DNA of 64,000 bases from Acanthosoma haemorrhoidale (taxonomy: Eukaryota > Arthropoda > Insecta > Hemiptera > Acanthosomatidae): NCBI GenBank assembly GCA_930367205.1, contig OV884014.1:75185104-75249103 (forward strand), read 5' to 3'. The translations under genes were made by a program, and so were the position numbers. Shown here in pieces: positions 60,940 through 64,000 of the stretch. The first letter of the stretch is position 1. Each line of letters begins with the position of its first letter. The notes under the pieces were generated by a model. It saw only the letters and a program-made list of their open reading frames with translations, searched no databases and was not told the origin of the DNA.

Positions 60940-61450
60940 TATACATTGTACGTGACTGGACTAAACTGACTAATAAAGGTGACAGGGCTCACCTTTTTGA
61001 TCAACCTTAAAACTAATTCTTAACCTAATTTTCCCCGACAGTCTGTTGCCATCGATGTGGGAGGGGTGGTGAAGTCATAGTGTTAAACACTGGGTTGGTT
61101 AGGTGCTGCAACGAGTCAAAAAACTTGATGTGTCTCCGGCGGATGAACTCACACACTGACGGCACACCAAGCAACGGGTGCAGGTCAGCGTTCTTCAACC
61201 TCTCGAGAGAGGTATGTCGGACCACTTTTCACATGATCCCATTCTGGAAATGTTGGAGGCATTTGGCTGTATTGTCAGTCAAGTGGGTAAATAGCGGGGA
61301 ACCGTACAGCAGAGCTGGCCGGAAGACACATTTATATATCATCAATTTGAGACGAAGCGACAGGTTGGGTGAAGTTGACAAGAGCGATAGCCGGTAAGAC
61401 CTGTGTTGCACTTCGATTACTAAAATGAGTAGAGAAATGGAGATGCCTAT
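60940..61450 (-). pseudogene. LINE family A reverse-transcriptase C-terminus, frameshifted
   Basis: On the minus strand, three frames follow each other: IKMDRHLHFSTHF (about 61462-61424); then LSLRLKLMIYKCVFRPALLY, GSPLFTHLTDN and LQHFQN (61411-61229); then SLERLKNADLHPLLGVPSV, EFIRRRHIKFFDSLQH and TVGEN before a stop (61213-61025). Together they are the thumb and C-terminal region of a Jockey-clade ORF2 with at least two frameshifts. The 3' untranslated region begins with GGTGAGCCCTGTCACC, as in the copy at 22478-22830. Plus-strand frame 61080-61397 is an antisense shadow. Confidence 0.85.
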
Positions 61451-61954
61451 CCATTTTTATATAAGAGTTCTTTGATTTCGGAGAGGTCGCACACACAAAC
61501 AATGCAAATAGTTACAACGAGAAGCAATGATGTCTACCAGTGCCAAACATTGAACGTCTCATTCAAAGAAAATAAGGTTTTTCGGAAGATTATCAAAGTT
61601 GACATTCGCCCGGCCCAAGAAATAAAAAAGAAATGCTCATGTCGTGGAGTTATTCGCTTTTATTTTTGAAAGAAAAGGTCTAAGGAATGCGGGCGTGGTC
61701 CCGATTCGCAGCCTCAAGTGAGAAGCCTTCTGAGGAAATAATGGTCTGTTTTTAAATTCGATCCGGAAAAAAATAAATGGCAGTTAGTAAATCATGAGTG
61801 GGAACAAGTCTTGATGGTACCACCGGTTGCTTTCAGGTTTGACTCGATCTAGAGGAAAAAAGAGGATTGTAGATTGCTATTTTTATAACTTGAATTGAAT
61901 TCCTCGAATTGAATCACGATTCAATACATTTTTTTCTGATCATAAACGAAGTAA
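61451..61954. other. No gene seen
   Basis: Plus frame 61472-61669 (65 residues) is unrecognised. Nothing else is supported. Confidence 0.5.
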
Positions 61955-62834
61955 TAAAGGGTGTCCCAGAATTAACGCAAGATTTGATTTAAATAGAAAA
62001 CTAAGTTTTTAGTATTTTTGTTGTTATTTTTTTATTGAATTATAAAGTAAAGAGGATAGGGTTATTTATGGAATAACACATCGGGCAAATGGCCTCCACG
62101 ACTTTGATGGCACTCTTTTGTCGAAATTTGCCATGACCATTCAGCCACATTTGATTTTCGTTGATGCAGCGTTGAATTTCCTTTTTTAATGCACGGGTGG
62201 ATGTAGGCTTGTTGACATACACCTTTGACTTCAAATAACCCCATAAAAATAAATCTAAAGGTGTTAAATCACACGATCTAGGGGGCCAATTCTGATCACC
62301 GAAACGAGAGAGTACACGACCTGGAAATGTCTCATGCAGTATGTGAATTGTTTCATGGCTGTATGGCATGTGGCACCATCTTGTTGAAACCAGATATAGG
62401 CCACATTAATATCATCCAATTTCGGCACAAAGAACTGTGTTTACGACGGAATTGATGTTCCTGGATTTTCAATTACACTCTCACGCACTGCTTTGACATT
62501 GACATTGGCTTGTTTTTGGACGACCAGTGTGTTTAGTGTCTCCAACTGATCCAGTCTCCCTAAATTTTTCAATTAATCTCTTCACAGTTGATGAAGTCAA
62601 AACACTATTCCGACCATATTTTGTATGAAATTTTCGAACTACGGCCGCCAAACTTTCATTATTTTTGAGATAATGTTCAACAGTAAAGACACGTTGTTCT
62701 ATCGTAAATATCAGAAAATACGCTCCATTTTTACTGTCAGCTGTCAAATTGTTTTTTTTTTTTAGGGTTGCCAGCACTTTACTGCACAAATGGCGGCAAA
62801 TTCAAATCTTGCGTTAATTCTGGGACATCCTTTA
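61955..62834 (-). mobile_element. Tc1/mariner-superfamily transposon (DUF4817 plus DDE_3), internally deleted
   Basis: Terminal inverted repeats of about 30 bp (from AAGGGTGTCCCAGAATTAAC at 61957 and its inverted partner ending 62832) differ at a single base and are flanked by TA on both sides. On the minus strand the N-terminal helix-turn-helix reads FTIEQRVFTVEHYLKNNESL, TKYGRN, STVKRLIEKFRETGSVGD and GRPKTS (62710-62520), typical of DUF4817. After VRESVIENPGTSIP the reading jumps to DDINVAYIWFQQDGATCHTA (second catalytic Asp, about 62420-62360), then FPGRVLSRFGDQNWPPRSCD, LTPLDLFLWGYLKSKVYV (third acidic position) and the C-terminus. The second helix-turn-helix and first catalytic Asp are deleted, with frameshifts around the second Asp. 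The 876-bp copy is non-autonomous. Confidence 0.9.
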
Positions 62835-62892
62835 TTTACATTGCAGTACCTTTATAATGAAAAAAAAAAAAAGTTACTGAAAATGTGAACTT

Positions 62893-63391
62893 AATTACTA
62901 TGACAGACAGCCCAGAGACCTGCCAAATCCACATTCGAAGAGAAAGCGGAGTCTTGGGAAGTCCCCCACGCTCCTCCGTCAGCCGCGTCACCGGATACTA
63001 GCCAGTGGAGGCTGACTAAGAGCGCGAGAGCCACAGACGCTCAGGACATGATTGGAGAAACTGGCCATTGCCAGGACTCCCACTGTCACGCGTTTATAGC
63101 AGGTCACGAAGCCACTGCCGTTTCAGTCTCCGAGGAGGATTATAGGGATGAGTGGCAGGATTAGGGTGGTTGGAAAGGCTACTGTGGAATTTCATAAACT
63201 TGGAAGGGATGAGTTCTAGAATGTAGGGTATGTTAAGGTCGTTATGAAGGGTTTTGTTGCTGACATAAATTGATATGGTATGAATGAAAGCATTTATCTT
63301 AATTACTTATTGCCTTATAAAAGGCAGATTGTAATTTTAGCACAATAAAGGATTATATATATATAAAAAAAAAAAAAAAAATTACTATGAC
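62893..63391. mobile_element. LINE family C insertion with 5' inversion and perfect target-site duplication
   Basis: AATTACTATGAC at 62893-62904 and again at 63380-63391 is a perfect 12-bp target-site duplication. Between them, 62905-63268 carries the ORF2 end (SNKTLHNDL, NIPYILE) and 3' untranslated region on the minus strand. The reading then switches to the plus strand for the last 110 bp: ATGGTATGAATGAA, GCCTTATAAAAGGCAGATTG, ACAATAAAGG and poly(A). About 50 bp of consensus are lost at the switch. This is the arrangement expected from twin priming during LINE integration. It has no complete gene. Confidence 0.9.
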
Positions 63392-63459
63392 TCATTTGGG
63401 CAAATGGATCATGGATGTATGAACAACCAAAAAATCAAACGTAGTATATATTTCAAAGA

Positions 63460-63828
63460 TAGTAGATTTCAATAAAAATTGCTTAGACTTATCACTGGTA
63501 CACCTCATGTCAGAAATACGACCATACACACAGACATACCTACAGCAAGACTGTGCAGACAACTCCATCTAAAACCTCACATACTTAGACCTGGGTCGCC
63601 ATGACTCCGGAGGAACTGGAGTAGGGATTTATTTATTTAAATAAACTGTCATAAACATAATCCTTCATACGGGGAGGCATTACTGGATGTTCTTTGTCGT
63701 ATGTATTTCAAGCCCTTATGTTACTATGTATCATCACATTCACAGGTTGTATCTACTATCTATATTGTACTCTACAGTGCTCTATCTATTGTATTTTCTG
63801 TGTACAGTTATGAATAAATAAATATTAC
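63460..63828 (+). pseudogene. LINE ORF2 C-terminus with 3' untranslated region
   Basis: The plus-strand reading gives NCLRLITGTPHVRNTTIHTD, then LHLKPHI, and ends RRNWSRDLF and a stop near 63640. It fits the Jockey-clade pattern LR-ITG-P-yvRN-TiH-Dl. About 185 bp of untranslated region follow, ending GTGTACAGTTATGAATAAAT and repeats of AAATA, a usual LINE tail. It is 5'-truncated and of a different family from the copy immediately upstream. Confidence 0.7.
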
Positions 63829-64000
63829 AAAACATAAAATAAAAATATAAGGTCAACTATTCTAATAAAAACTACAAAATTATTTATTTATGTAAGTGAT
63901 AAATTATAGTAGTTATTTTTTTATACAAAATGACAAAGAAAACATATATACGCTTAAATACTATAAGTTTTGTGTTTTTAAGAAAACAATAAACCACTTA

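Overview
The window looks like intergenic or intronic DNA from an arthropod genome, most likely an insect. It is strongly AT-rich, has no long open reading frame, and is full of decayed eukaryotic transposable elements. These are Jockey-like non-LTR retrotransposon 3' ends, one R2-like fragment, two internally deleted Tc1/mariner-superfamily transposons, LTR-type pieces, tRNA-derived SINE-like heads and several fold-back elements. I see no bacterial operon, rRNA cluster or CRISPR array, and no complete host gene. The species cannot be named from the sequence.

Layout. 1-13 kb: a fold-back element (1264-1513), a minus-strand LINE reverse-transcriptase pseudogene (1985-2560), a three-arm inverted and direct repeat array (2615-3150), AT-rich DNA with one diverged repeat pair, an R2-like C-terminus (12256-12510) and an inverted pair of tRNA-like heads (12716-12912). 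13-27 kb: a promoter-like site with a possible 5' exon (15381-15480), a tRNA-like head (17304), two adjacent LINE tails (21306-21614), another LINE (22478) and a deleted mariner (23750-24567). 26.7-33.5 kb: an LTR-like repeat, a well-preserved LINE 3' end (29690-30290), a Ty3/gypsy-type LTR with a primer-binding site (32240-32734) and a SINE-like segment. 33.5-48 kb: mostly AT-rich, with a 200-bp near-perfect hairpin element (38684-38883), a pseudo-tRNA (41472) and more LINE tails. 48-55 kb: the best hint of a host gene. A TATA-containing promoter with a GTGAGT donor lies at 48800, a GC-elevated homeodomain/POU-motif-rich segment at 53130, and a small ATG-bearing exon between good splice sites at 54621-54671. 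55-64 kb: the densest transposon zone, with LINE pieces of several families, a second deleted transposon with almost perfect terminal repeats (61957-62832) and a LINE with a 5' inversion flanked by a perfect 12-bp target-site duplication (62893-63391).

Almost everything recognisable is a genomic parasite in some stage of decay, so no set of genes here works together as a pathway. The LINE copies fall into at least three sequence families (called A, B and C below), plus singletons. Intact target-site duplications show that some inserted fairly recently. The possible host-gene signals rest on splice-site and promoter motifs only and need transcript evidence. Short open frames elsewhere are reported as unidentified where they stand out. 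I found no convincing new biological system.
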